In this document: positions 6,245 through 11,984 of the stretch, piece after piece
How positions within the stretch are numbered: the first letter of the stretch is position 1
Layout: each line of letters opens with the position of its first letter
NCBI GenBank assembly: GCA_023246275.1
Contig: JAHFIS010000002.1
Coordinates: 1-20,042 of the forward strand
Origin: Candidatus Uhrbacteria bacterium
GTDB taxonomy: Bacteria > Patescibacteriota > Patescibacteriia > UBA9934 > GWF2-40-263
Length of the DNA: 20,042 bases
Reading direction: 5' to 3'
Made by a program: the position numbers and the translations under genes
The notes under the pieces: generated by a model
Told to the model about the DNA's origin: nothing
The model's database searches: none
The model's input: only the letters and a program-made list of their open reading frames with translations

Positions 6245-6706
6245 ATGAACGTTCTTCTCATCGTATCCGCCCCAACCAGTCCGATCGATTCCAACCAGGG
6301 CGAGCTTCGCGAGGCCGAGGTCATCCATGAGGCCGTCCGCGAACTTGCCGCCGGCATCAACGCGTCAGACGGAACTCTCATCGTCGCGGATCATCCGAAC
6401 ATCGTCGCGATCACGTCGCGGCTGCTGCCTCCGTCGCGCCTGCGCATCATACAGCGCGGCGCCGAACCCGTGCTGGCGGGCGTGTCCGTCGCCGTCCTGA
6501 TCGGAGGCGGAGAGGAAGAAATCGCTCTCGCCAAACGCGTCCGAAACGCGCGCATCCGCGTCATCCCCGTCGCGTCCACCGGCCTCGCCCCCGTCAATTT
6601 TCTCGTCGAGATGGAGACGAACGACGAGATCGACGCGGCGGACGCCATCGTTCTTCTCACGGACACCGACTATCCGGCGCTTTTCAAGCGCCTGCTGTCG
6701 TCCTAA
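6245..6706 (+). CDS. SLOG-like Rossmann-fold protein, function unknown
   Basis: A 153-aa protein. The core is Rossmann-like: MNVLLIVSAP at the start, TLIVADHPNIV (44-54), then VLIGGGEEEIALAKRV (84-99) and VIPVASTGLAP (107-117). A hydrophobic strand, a GGG-E turn, a helix and another strand ending in a Gly turn resemble the SLOG superfamily, whose members bind nucleotides or nucleotide-derived signals. No membrane segment or effector domain is attached. The start at 6245 is fixed by AAAGGA and by the promoter whose start site (near 6229) lies downstream of the alternative in-frame codon at 6179. It is one of only two plus-strand genes and converges on the next gene, sharing stop-codon bases with it. 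Confidence 0.5.
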   Translation: MNVLLIVSAPTSPIDSNQGELREAEVIHEAVRELAAGINASDGTLIVADHPNIVAITSRLLPPSRLRIIQRGAEPVLAGVSVAVLIGGGEEEIALAKRVRNARIRVIPVASTGLAPVNFLVEMETNDEIDAADAIVLLTDTDYPALFKRLLSS

Positions 6707-6981
6707 TCGGACGATTTTTTCTTTGGCGAAAGGCACGCGTCGCCGATTTTATGAAATTTGAAACAGAACGGGCAGCGGCTGAACTTCGTCATATAGCGGC
6801 GGAAGAGGATGAACGCAAGGGCGAGGACGCTCGCGACCGGGACGAAGTTAATCAACGTGTCCGAGACGGAATGGGACGTTCTGTCGATCGCCTGAAAGAT
6901 TCGGACGGCAACGAAAAGGAGGTTGAGGCCGACAAGCCAGGAGATCGCGTTCAGGGGGTCGATTTGTTTTTTCGAATCCAT
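6703..6981 (-). CDS. Small membrane protein with C-terminal zinc-knuckle-like tail
   Basis: A 92-aa protein with two predicted transmembrane helices (about residues 11-32 and 42-63). A cytosolic-looking tail carries C70-x2-C73-x3-H77-x5-C83, a possible CCHC metal site, and ends in KKKSSD. No family is recognised. It starts 9 bases after the rsmE stop, so it is probably co-transcribed and may be translationally coupled; no good Shine-Dalgarno is seen. Its TAG stop overlaps the TAA of the convergent gene (6703-6706). Confidence 0.65.
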   Translation of the reverse strand: MDSKKQIDPLNAISWLVGLNLLFVAVRIFQAIDRTSHSVSDTLINFVPVASVLALAFILFRRYMTKFSRCPFCFKFHKIGDACLSPKKKSSD

Positions 6982-6990
6982 ATCGACAGG

Positions 6991-7704
6991 CTATTGCGTT
7001 ACACTTGTCGCCAAGAACGTCGCGACGATGGCGGCGGTTTCGGCGCGGAGGATTCGGGGGCCGAGGTTGGCGGCGGTGAAACTTGCGGCGCGCATGAGGT
7101 CGAGCTCGGCGGGATCCCAGCCGCCCTCGGGGCCGATGAAGAGGCCGGTCGAGGAGGGCTGAAGGGGTTGAGAAGTCTGAGAGGGCTGAAAGGCTGGGGA
7201 GCCGGGCTCGAAGAGAAAATTCGTCGCGTTCGATTTCGCGTGGACGATGGCGAGGCGGAGCGACATGGGCTCGACGATTTCGGGGACGATGCCGCGGCCG
7301 CTTTGCTCGCAGGCTTCGGTGGCGATCTTTTGGAGGCGGTCGAGCTTCACGCCGAGCTTGACGGTTCGCGACGAGATCACCGGAACGATCGCCGCGACGC
7401 CGCACTCGACGGCCTTCTGGACGACGAGCTCGAAGTTCTCGCGCTTGAGCACAGCGCAGTACAACGTGACCTTCGTCGCGCTCTCCGTGTCGACGGATCG
7501 GCGATCGACGACCTTCGCAACGATCGTCTTATCGTCGGAGATAACCTGCACGGTCGCCTCCATCCCCTTCCCGTCGCAGACGACGAACGGGTCCCCCGCC
7601 TCCATCCGAAACACGTTCCGAATCTGGTTCGTCGCCTCCCGGTCGGAAATCCCAAGCTGGTCGGTGGAAAGGTCGAGGTCGAGAATGAATCGGTGGAGGC
7701 GCAT
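6991..7704 (-). CDS. rsmE: 16S rRNA (uracil-1498-N3)-methyltransferase
   Basis: Methylates N3 of U1498 in 16S rRNA, using S-adenosylmethionine, late in 30S assembly. The 237-aa product has the RsmE layout: an N-terminal PUA-like part (RLHRFI, RNVFRMEAGD, CDGKG) and a SPOUT knot with KAVECGVAAIVPV (98-110), FIGPEGGW (189-196) and LGPRILRAETA (214-224). The start is placed at the ATG 7704, seven codons inside the TTG-initiated frame, because RLHRFI begins the family and a TACCAT box lies 9 bases upstream with no Shine-Dalgarno (leaderless pattern). Residues 168-186 are a Ser/Gln/Pro-rich low-complexity insert just before the SAM-binding knot. Confidence 0.93.
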   Translation of the reverse strand: MRLHRFILDLDLSTDQLGISDREATNQIRNVFRMEAGDPFVVCDGKGMEATVQVISDDKTIVAKVVDRRSVDTESATKVTLYCAVLKRENFELVVQKAVECGVAAIVPVISSRTVKLGVKLDRLQKIATEACEQSGRGIVPEIVEPMSLRLAIVHAKSNATNFLFEPGSPAFQPSQTSQPLQPSSTGLFIGPEGGWDPAELDLMRAASFTAANLGPRILRAETAAIVATFLATSVTQ

Positions 7705-7713
7705 AGTGCAAGG

Positions 7714-7719
7714 ATGGTA
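7714..7719 (-). promoter_or_regulatory. -10 box of rsmE, leaderless start
   Basis: TACCAT on minus, exactly 9 bases before the rsmE ATG. There is no ribosome site between them and no convincing -35. Grouped with four other genes that show the same spacing. Confidence 0.45.
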
Positions 7720-7732
7720 GCGCAACGGCCCG

Positions 7733-7781
7733 AAAAAACAAAGAGCGCGCCCGCGGGGACGACGTGGCGCAAAACGCGCTC
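7733..7781 (-). terminator. Terminator of the 153-aa orphan gene
   Basis: GAGCGCG pairs with CGCGCTC (7775-7781 with 7743-7749) around a GC-rich loop that can fold further. The minus strand continues TTTGTTTTTT (7733-7742). Confidence 0.6.
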
Positions 7782-7807
7782 GATGTCGCCCGCGCGTGAC
7801 GCGCAGA

Positions 7808-8269
7808 CTATCCGTAGATGGCGTTGTTCAGCAAACCTCGTTCGGCGAGCTGCGACACGGACGGACCGAAGGAGGTCTCCTCGCCATAGTGTGCGCGAAG
7901 GACGGCCACCAGTTCCTTCAACCCCTCCTGATCGTCCACGTGCCAGCTCGAGCACCCGCCGCGGTCGACATTCGTCCCGCCGGAGAATCCGTTAACGCGG
8001 ACGACGCCGCCCAGGCGGTCGTTCAGCTTCTTGGCAGGCCCGTACGGAAGCGGCCGGGAGACGTGGACCGACCAGTAATACCACTGCCGGGTAAACGTCG
8101 CGGTCGTTCCATTCACGAAGTTCAACACCCCCACCAGATTCGTTGGTACCTCGGGAATACGACCTTTCATGAAAGCAGCCACCAGGGACGGGACGCAACC
8201 GGCAGCGACGAGCTCCCTTGCAACCATCGGATTCGATCGCTCAGGTGGAATCCCAGCAAGATTTTGCAT
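7808..8269 (-). CDS. Hypothetical protein (153 aa), orphan with strong promoter
   Basis: I do not recognise the family. The protein appears soluble, with a distinctive aromatic and glycine-rich centre: NLVGVLNFVNGT (44-55), RQWYYWSVHVSRPLP (61-75), LGGVVRVNGFSGG (87-99) and CSSWHVDD (106-113), and then a likely helix (117-128). The conserved look of N, W, H and D residues hints at an enzyme or ligand-binding site, but this is speculative. The start at 8269 is chosen because GGAGG lies 6 bases upstream and the promoter start site (near 8319) falls inside the longer ORF that begins at 8335. It has its own promoter and terminator, so it is a single-gene unit. Confidence 0.7.
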   Translation of the reverse strand: MQNLAGIPPERSNPMVARELVAAGCVPSLVAAFMKGRIPEVPTNLVGVLNFVNGTTATFTRQWYYWSVHVSRPLPYGPAKKLNDRLGGVVRVNGFSGGTNVDRGGCSSWHVDDQEGLKELVAVLRAHYGEETSFGPSVSQLAERGLLNNAIYG

Positions 8270-8325
8270 GAAGCCTCCAAAAACGTTGCAAGGACGCGGA
8301 TGATCCGTATGCTCGAACGTGGTAG

Positions 8326-8354
8326 AGAATATCATAAAAATGAGGTTTTGTCAA
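8326..8354 (-). promoter_or_regulatory. Near-consensus sigma70 promoter of the orphan gene
   Basis: On minus, TTGACA (8349-8354), a 17-base AT-rich spacer and TATTCT (8326-8331). Predicted start near 8319, with a leader of about 50 bases carrying GGAGG. Confidence 0.8.
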
Positions 8355-8387
8355 TGGATTCTGCTCATCATCGACGGATATCCCAAC

Positions 8388-8417
8388 AAAAACGACCGTC
8401 AATAGACGGTCGTTTTT
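8388..8417. terminator. Bidirectional terminator after tRNA-Pro
   Basis: A perfect 13-bp inverted repeat (8388-8400 with 8405-8417) around the loop AATA. It carries five A/T at each outer end, so it works as a T-tailed terminator in either direction. It begins at the CCA end of the tRNA. Confidence 0.85.
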
Positions 8418-8492
8418 GGTCGAGCCAGCGGGACTTGAACCCACGGCCTCTTGCCCCCCAGGCAAGCGCGCTACCAACTGCGCCATGGCTCG
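8417..8492 (-). tRNA. tRNA-Pro (anticodon GGG), CCA encoded
   Basis: All four arms fold. The acceptor stem is CGAGCCA/TGGCTCG (7 bp), with the C1-G72 pair usual for bacterial proline tRNA. The D arm is GCGC-AGTTGGTA-GCGC, the anticodon stem is CTTGC/GCAAG with loop CTGGGGG (anticodon GGG, reading CCC), and the T arm is GTGGGTTCAAGTCCCGC. Discriminator A and the CCA end (8417-8419) are encoded. The gene has its own promoter and terminator. Confidence 0.95.
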
Positions 8493-8503
8493 GTATGGCC
8501 CGT

Positions 8504-8532
8504 AGTGTAGGCGATCCGAACGGTTTAGGCAA
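8504..8532 (-). promoter_or_regulatory. Promoter of tRNA-Pro
   Basis: On minus, TTGCCT (8527-8532), a 17-base spacer and TACACT (8504-8509), which starts transcription a few bases before the tRNA 5' end. The -35 overlaps the stop codon of the amidotransferase gene. Confidence 0.6.
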
Positions 8533-9235
8533 ACAGCGTGAGGAACTTGGCGATCAGCGTGCTGGCTTCCGGGCTTGGTCGGAGCGCGGCCTTCATGCCC
8601 GCGACGATCTCCGGGGTTAGCTTGTACTCGGTCGCGTAATAGTCGACGCGGTACAGGACGCCGTCCTGGTCAAGCTCGGGATGGAATGTCAGCGCGTACA
8701 CCGGCGCGTCGGGGAACTTCCATGCCTGGTGGACGCTGCGCTCGGACGAGGCCAGATGGACCGCGCCCTCGGGGAGAACCGTAAGGTGGTCCTTATGTCC
8801 GAGCTGCGCGTCAAAGCTCGGAGGGAGGTCGCGGAACAATTCGTCGGCGCTTCCCTTTTCGGTCTTCGTCACGAGATACGTCCCGACTTCGGCGCGGGAC
8901 TCGTCCTTTTCGACGCGGCCGCCGAACGCATGAGTGAGAATCTGCGCGCCAAAGCAGATGCCGAGCGTGGGGATTCGTCGGCGGCGAGCTTCGTCGAGAA
9001 CGGGCTTGAGCGCGGAGAGAATCTCCGGGATGTCTCCGCGCGAGATCAGGTAGTCGCCGGATCCGCCGAGAACGATCGCGTCCGCGCCGTCGAGAAGGCC
9101 GACGGACAGCGGCTCGGCAGTCGCGTCGACGGAGACAAACTCTGATGCGGGGCGATGGGAAAAGCGCACGACGAGTTCTCGCTCGTGCTCTGCCATCACG
9201 GGATCGGGGCGGAATTGAAGGAGGAGGATTTTCAT
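8525..9235 (-). CDS. Class I glutamine amidotransferase (GMP synthase-type domain)
   Basis: A 236-aa stand-alone class I glutamine amidotransferase. The nucleophile elbow GICFGAQ places the catalytic Cys at C94, and the HPE motif FHPELD gives H185 and E187, completing the triad. GGSGDY (57-62) and LGHKDHLTVLP are usual for the GuaA-like branch. It should release ammonia from glutamine or hydrolyse a gamma-glutamyl bond. With no synthetase partner nearby, the acceptor is unknown; related stand-alone proteins include gamma-glutamyl hydrolase-type enzymes. The start at 9235 is where the domain begins; the ORF to 9775 is unrelated upstream sequence. No Shine-Dalgarno: a TACTAT box lies 9 bases before ATG, with a palindromic repeat just behind it. 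Confidence 0.88.
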   Translation of the reverse strand: MKILLLQFRPDPVMAEHERELVVRFSHRPASEFVSVDATAEPLSVGLLDGADAIVLGGSGDYLISRGDIPEILSALKPVLDEARRRRIPTLGICFGAQILTHAFGGRVEKDESRAEVGTYLVTKTEKGSADELFRDLPPSFDAQLGHKDHLTVLPEGAVHLASSERSVHQAWKFPDAPVYALTFHPELDQDGVLYRVDYYATEYKLTPEIVAGMKAALRPSPEASTLIAKFLTLFA

Positions 9236-9244
9236 ATCGTGGAT

Positions 9245-9250
9245 ATAGTA
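9245..9250 (-). promoter_or_regulatory. -10 box of the amidotransferase gene, leaderless start
   Basis: TACTAT on minus, exactly 9 bases before the ATG at 9235; no -35 of good quality. The sequence from here to the repeat at 9258 resembles the region before the APH gene. Confidence 0.5.
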
Positions 9251-9257
9251 CATGAAC

Positions 9258-9307
9258 GCGACGACCGCCCTTAGCCCCTCCTCCCTATGAGGAGGGAAAA
9301 CGTGGGA
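9258..9307 (+). repeat. Palindromic repeat, copy A
   Basis: Copy of the family with outer part CGACGACCxCCC and inner stem CCCTCCT/AGGAGGG (9276-9282 with 9290-9296), then a GAAAACGTGGGA-like tail. Its outer end lies 23 bases before the amidotransferase ATG. Confidence 0.75.
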
Positions 9308-9338
9308 AGAAAAGAGACCCCGGCACACGCGCAGGGTC
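9306..9338 (-). terminator. Terminator of the 106-aa gene
   Basis: A 7-bp stem GACCCTG/CGGGGTC (one G-T pair; 9316-9322 with 9332-9338) with a 9-base loop, followed on minus by TCTTTTCTTC. It overlaps the stop codon. Confidence 0.65.
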
Positions 9339-9657
9339 AGAGGGCGGAGATGGTCGCGAGGTCGACCGAGCAGGTCTCGTAGAGCGCCGCGGCGGCACGG
9401 GTCAGTCGGTTTCCGGCGACCGATCGCGCGAGCATCTCGGTGCGCACCTGGCGAATGGTGATTGAGCCGCCAAGGAACTTTGTCTGCAGGTCCGGCGCCA
9501 TGTGCCGGACCTCCTTGAGGATCGCCGACACGTAGTCGGGAGGAGACTGGTGCGGGTTGACAGACGGGCGGACGCCCGAGAGCGTGACGTGGCCGTCGAG
9601 CAGCAGGCGAAGCGTGTCTTCCGACAGCTGGGAGAGAAAAATGAGCAGGTCGTCCAA
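9337..9657 (-). CDS. Hypothetical protein (106 aa), TTG start
   Basis: Family not recognised. The product is soluble, probably alpha-helical, with a leucine-rich N-terminus (LIFLSQLSEDTLRLLLDG) and a helical middle and end (YVSAILKEVRHM, IRQVRTEMLARS, LTRAAAALYE). It could be a small adaptor or regulator, but nothing specific supports this. The start is TTG at 9657, supported by GGAG 5 bases upstream; there is no ATG that would keep the N-terminal helix. Immediately upstream is a strong terminator hairpin, before that a 33-codon ORF, and before that a promoter, so its expression may depend on readthrough. A terminator overlaps its stop. Confidence 0.6.
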   Translation of the reverse strand: MDDLLIFLSQLSEDTLRLLLDGHVTLSGVRPSVNPHQSPPDYVSAILKEVRHMAPDLQTKFLGGSITIRQVRTEMLARSVAGNRLTRAAAALYETCSVDLATISAL

Positions 9658-9669
9658 GGAAACTCCGGG

Positions 9670-9711
9670 GAGAAAGAAAGAAAGCGAGCCGTCGCGGGGT
9701 GCGACGGCTCG
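9670..9711 (-). terminator. Strong terminator between the 33-codon ORF and the 106-aa gene
   Basis: An 11-bp perfect stem (9685-9695 with 9701-9711), 5-base loop, followed on minus by CTTTCTTTCTTTCTC. It lies directly before the Shine-Dalgarno of the 106-aa gene, the position expected for an attenuator. Confidence 0.75.
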
Positions 9712-9741
9712 TTGGGATGCGGGGATGTGACTGGTTCACGA

Positions 9742-9843
9742 TCACGGCACAACGGGCGTCGCAGGCAACTTCCAATCAAACGAAACGTAACCGCAAATCT
9801 TGTGGCACGTGACGGTGAGATTGTTTGCTGCGACGTTTGTCAT
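9742..9843 (-). CDS. Short ORF or leader peptide (33 aa)
   Basis: An ATG-to-TGA frame of 33 codons lying between a good promoter (9853-9881) and the strong terminator (9685-9711). The peptide starts MTNVAANNLTVTC and contains C13-x3-C17 followed by GYVSFDWKLP. The -10 box is exactly 9 bases before the ATG, as in four other genes of the window, so it may be translated from a leaderless mRNA. It could be a small protein, a leader peptide controlling the 106-aa gene, or only part of a small RNA of about 170 bases. Confidence 0.45.
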   Translation of the reverse strand: MTNVAANNLTVTCHKICGYVSFDWKLPATPVVP

Positions 9844-9852
9844 ACTGTACCC

Positions 9853-9881
9853 AAGGTATCGTCGATGAAAGATCGTGTCAA
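9853..9881 (-). promoter_or_regulatory. Sigma70-type promoter of the short ORF unit
   Basis: On minus, TTGACA (9876-9881), a 17-base spacer and TACCTT (9853-9858). The likely start, near 9846, is within a few bases of the ATG at 9843. Confidence 0.7.
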
Positions 9882-9904
9882 ACGAAAGTTATCCCCAAGC
9901 CAAA

Positions 9905-9930
9905 GAAAAAAGATCGCGACTGTCGCGATC
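9905..9930 (-). terminator. Terminator of the RelA/SpoT-like gene
   Basis: A 7-bp stem GATCGCG/CGCGATC (9912-9918 with 9924-9930), 5-base loop, then TTTTTTCTTT on minus. It starts at the stop codon. Confidence 0.85.
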
Positions 9931-11083
9931 AGTGCTTGGAGCCATTGCCGTTGCGCTTCTGCCGCTGATGGAACCAGCCGAGGTTCTCAAGCTGGCGGTC
10001 GTAGAGCATCTTCTGCAGGTCGGGATCGTCCCACCGTCCTTCTTCCAGATACAGGTCGCCTCGGAAGAGCATGGGAAGGACGTCCTTTCCTCCCTGCTGG
10101 AGCTTGTAGATGACGTGGTTTTCCTCGTCGAGCGAATACCGCGCCGAGTAGTAATGGGCGAACGTGACGATTTGGAACTCGTACCATCGTTCGTGCCAGA
10201 ACACGGCGAGCTGCTTCTTTTTGTACTTCTTCGAACTGCGCGGATTGCTCGGATCCGCTGCCGTCCCGGTGTCGACCGTCAGGTTGTCTCCGTCGGCGAG
10301 CACGACCGCGTCGCACGCTTCCAAGTTCCAACGCAGCTCATCGACAAGCGTCTTCACCGCCTCGAGATCCTGCACCACGAACTTGAATCCGCACCGGTCC
10401 TTTACGACGAGCGGATCCTGGCCCTCCTTTGGCCACACTGCCTGTTTCAACAGCTTCACGACCGTGCGGAATCGGTCCTTCGCGCGGACCTCGAACCGGA
10501 GAGTAACTCCCTTGTTTGTGATCCGACACAGGCTGTAATGCTTGCGCGGAGCAAGGTTTGGATACTTCTCCGGGGTCGCCGCGCCATAGCTGATCCCCTT
10601 CACGCGGTATACGTCGTCCGCGTCGTGGTACGTGTGTACGTCGAGGCCGGCCGTCGCGCCCGAGAACACAAGCGCGTCAAGCAGGCTGATCATCGCCCGC
10701 ACGTCGTCCTCCACGCGTCGCATCGGGTCGAGACGCTCCAGCTCGAACCCGGCGAGGCCGAGGTCGAACAGACAAACCGACTCGAACCGCTGGCGCAAAT
10801 GAAGACGGTCGTCGCCCGCCTTGTCGGCAAGCCGAAGGAGCGCGAGCGGGTTGGAAGTGACCAGCACCTCGCCGATCATCTCAAGCTCGTCGACGATCGG
10901 CCACGCGATTTCCTTCGCCAGATGCATGCGGCCCTCGCGCGCGTCGGCCACCCGGCTCGCCACGTGCTTGATCTTCTTCGCCTCGATGCTCTCTAGGTAA
11001 TTTTTGCGCTTTCGCGTGGCGAACGGGTCCCGCAGTCCGGTCCAGTCCTTGTTCCAGGAAAGAACCTCTTTCAGACGTTCCAA
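9929..11083 (-). CDS. Divergent RelA/SpoT-like nucleotidyltransferase, function uncertain
   Basis: A 384-aa protein. Residues about 195-330 resemble the (p)ppGpp synthetase domain. VRAKDRFRTVVKLLKQ (199-214) sits where the G/R-x-K-S substrate helix lies, VVKDRCGFKFVV (226-237) matches D-x2-G-x-R-I/V with Asp D229, and WYEFQIVTFAHYY (300-312) matches E-I-Q-I-R-T with E302 and Q304, followed by H-x2-YK (323-327). Several positions differ from classical synthetases (the Arg of EIQIRT is Val). The N-terminal 190 residues are helical and unassigned; there is no HD hydrolase, TGS or ACT domain. The TTG start at 11083 is backed by AGGAGG 4 bases upstream. It follows the 88-aa gene by 27 bases and ends in a strong terminator. 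The domain call rests on motif reading only. Confidence 0.5.
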   Translation of the reverse strand: MERLKEVLSWNKDWTGLRDPFATRKRKNYLESIEAKKIKHVASRVADAREGRMHLAKEIAWPIVDELEMIGEVLVTSNPLALLRLADKAGDDRLHLRQRFESVCLFDLGLAGFELERLDPMRRVEDDVRAMISLLDALVFSGATAGLDVHTYHDADDVYRVKGISYGAATPEKYPNLAPRKHYSLCRITNKGVTLRFEVRAKDRFRTVVKLLKQAVWPKEGQDPLVVKDRCGFKFVVQDLEAVKTLVDELRWNLEACDAVVLADGDNLTVDTGTAADPSNPRSSKKYKKKQLAVFWHERWYEFQIVTFAHYYSARYSLDEENHVIYKLQQGGKDVLPMLFRGDLYLEEGRWDDPDLQKMLYDRQLENLGWFHQRQKRNGNGSKH

Positions 11084-11110
11084 TCTTCCTCCTTGGTTGG
11101 AATCCCTACC

Positions 11111-11377
11111 CTACTTTCCCGACAGCGCGGCGTCAATTTCCGCCTCGGTGAGATACCGGCGGACCTTGTCGATCTTCTCCGAGCAGTACGCGTGCGTCCT
11201 GATCGGAGCCCGAAGGTCCCGCGCGTCCAGGACGAACCTCGCGCGTTCGCAGAACTGGACGATCCAGACCCGCGCCGCGGCCTTCTTCGCCTCGATCTCC
11301 TCGCGGGTCCCGTATGGCATCCGCTGGATATCCTCAAGCATCGGTTCCGGAAACGGGGGTCCCGTGTGTTCTCGCAT
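11111..11377 (-). CDS. Hypothetical protein (88 aa)
   Basis: Family not recognised. The product is soluble and charged, with one long predicted helix (REEIEAKKAAARVWIVQFCERARFVLDA, described here by its ends at residues 25 and 52) and a C-terminal helix ending EAEIDAALSGK. The start at 11377 is preferred over the ATG at 11413 because GGGAGA lies 6 bases upstream and the longer version would begin inside an inverted repeat. It lies 27 bases before the RelA/SpoT-like gene and is probably co-transcribed with it, so the two products may work together. Confidence 0.6.
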   Translation of the reverse strand: MREHTGPPFPEPMLEDIQRMPYGTREEIEAKKAAARVWIVQFCERARFVLDARDLRAPIRTHAYCSEKIDKVRRYLTEAEIDAALSGK

Positions 11378-11419
11378 CCGTGTCTCCCATTTGGCCTGAA
11401 CGTAAAAGGCCAAACTTCG

Positions 11420-11442
11420 AAGGGCGGGACATTCCCGCCCTT
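11420..11442. terminator. Hairpin after ndk
   Basis: A 9-bp perfect stem AAGGGCGGG/CCCGCCCTT with a 5-base loop between ndk and the 88-aa gene. The T-run is better on plus (CCTTTTCATTT) than on minus (CCTTCGAAGTTT), so termination of ndk may be partial. Confidence 0.55.
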
Positions 11443-11471
11443 TTCATTTGACCTTCTACCGGCAACCTCTC

Positions 11472-11939
11472 TTAGACTCCTTCGCCAAACTGGTAGCGGT
11501 CCGTGATCTTCTCGTAGGCGAATAGCTCGTCGTCCTTGAAGAAGCGCTTCACCTCCGTTGCGGCGCTGTCCGCGGAGTCGGACGCGTGGATGAGGTTGCT
11601 CGGGACGTTCATGGAAAGGTCGGCGCGGATCGTTCCGGCGTCGGCGGCGCGCGGGTTGGTGGAGCCGACGATCTTGCGGACGGACTCGACGCTGTCGAGG
11701 CCCTCGAGCACGAGGCCGACCACCGGGGTCTGCATCATGAACTGCTTGAGGGAGCCGAAGAACGGCTTGTCCGCGAGGTGCGCGTAGTGCTCGGTGAGCA
11801 TCTCGTCGGTAAGGCGGATCAGCTTGAGCCCGACGATCTTGAGCCCCTTGAGCTCGAAGCGGCGGATCACTTCGCCAAGGAGGTCGCGCTGCAGGGCGTC
11901 CGGCTTCAGGAGAACGAGCGTCTTTTGGATTTCGGCCAT
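11472..11939 (-). CDS. ndk: Nucleoside diphosphate kinase
   Basis: Transfers the gamma-phosphate of ATP to other nucleoside diphosphates through a phosphohistidine, balancing NTP and dNTP pools in the cytosol. The 155-aa product has the family blocks: TLVLLKPDAL (7-16), VGSTNPRAADAGTIRADL (91-108) and NLIHASDSADSA (115-126), with catalytic H118. It is slightly longer than the usual 140-150 aa, with a C-terminal tail ending in YQFGEGV. All residues of the active site appear intact. No Shine-Dalgarno precedes the ATG. It stands between the ComEC hydrolase gene and an orphan gene, all on minus. Confidence 0.96.
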   Translation of the reverse strand: MAEIQKTLVLLKPDALQRDLLGEVIRRFELKGLKIVGLKLIRLTDEMLTEHYAHLADKPFFGSLKQFMMQTPVVGLVLEGLDSVESVRKIVGSTNPRAADAGTIRADLSMNVPSNLIHASDSADSAATEVKRFFKDDELFAYEKITDRYQFGEGV

Positions 11940-11984
11940 ACGAGTATTGAATCAAGAATTTGCCTACACGTTAGCCTGTTTTGC

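Noticed and set aside
9236..9775. N-terminal extension of the amidotransferase to 416 aa
   Set aside because: The extension is Arg/Pro/Ser-rich, runs antisense-like through repeat A and over the 106-aa gene in another frame, and the domain starts cleanly at 9235.
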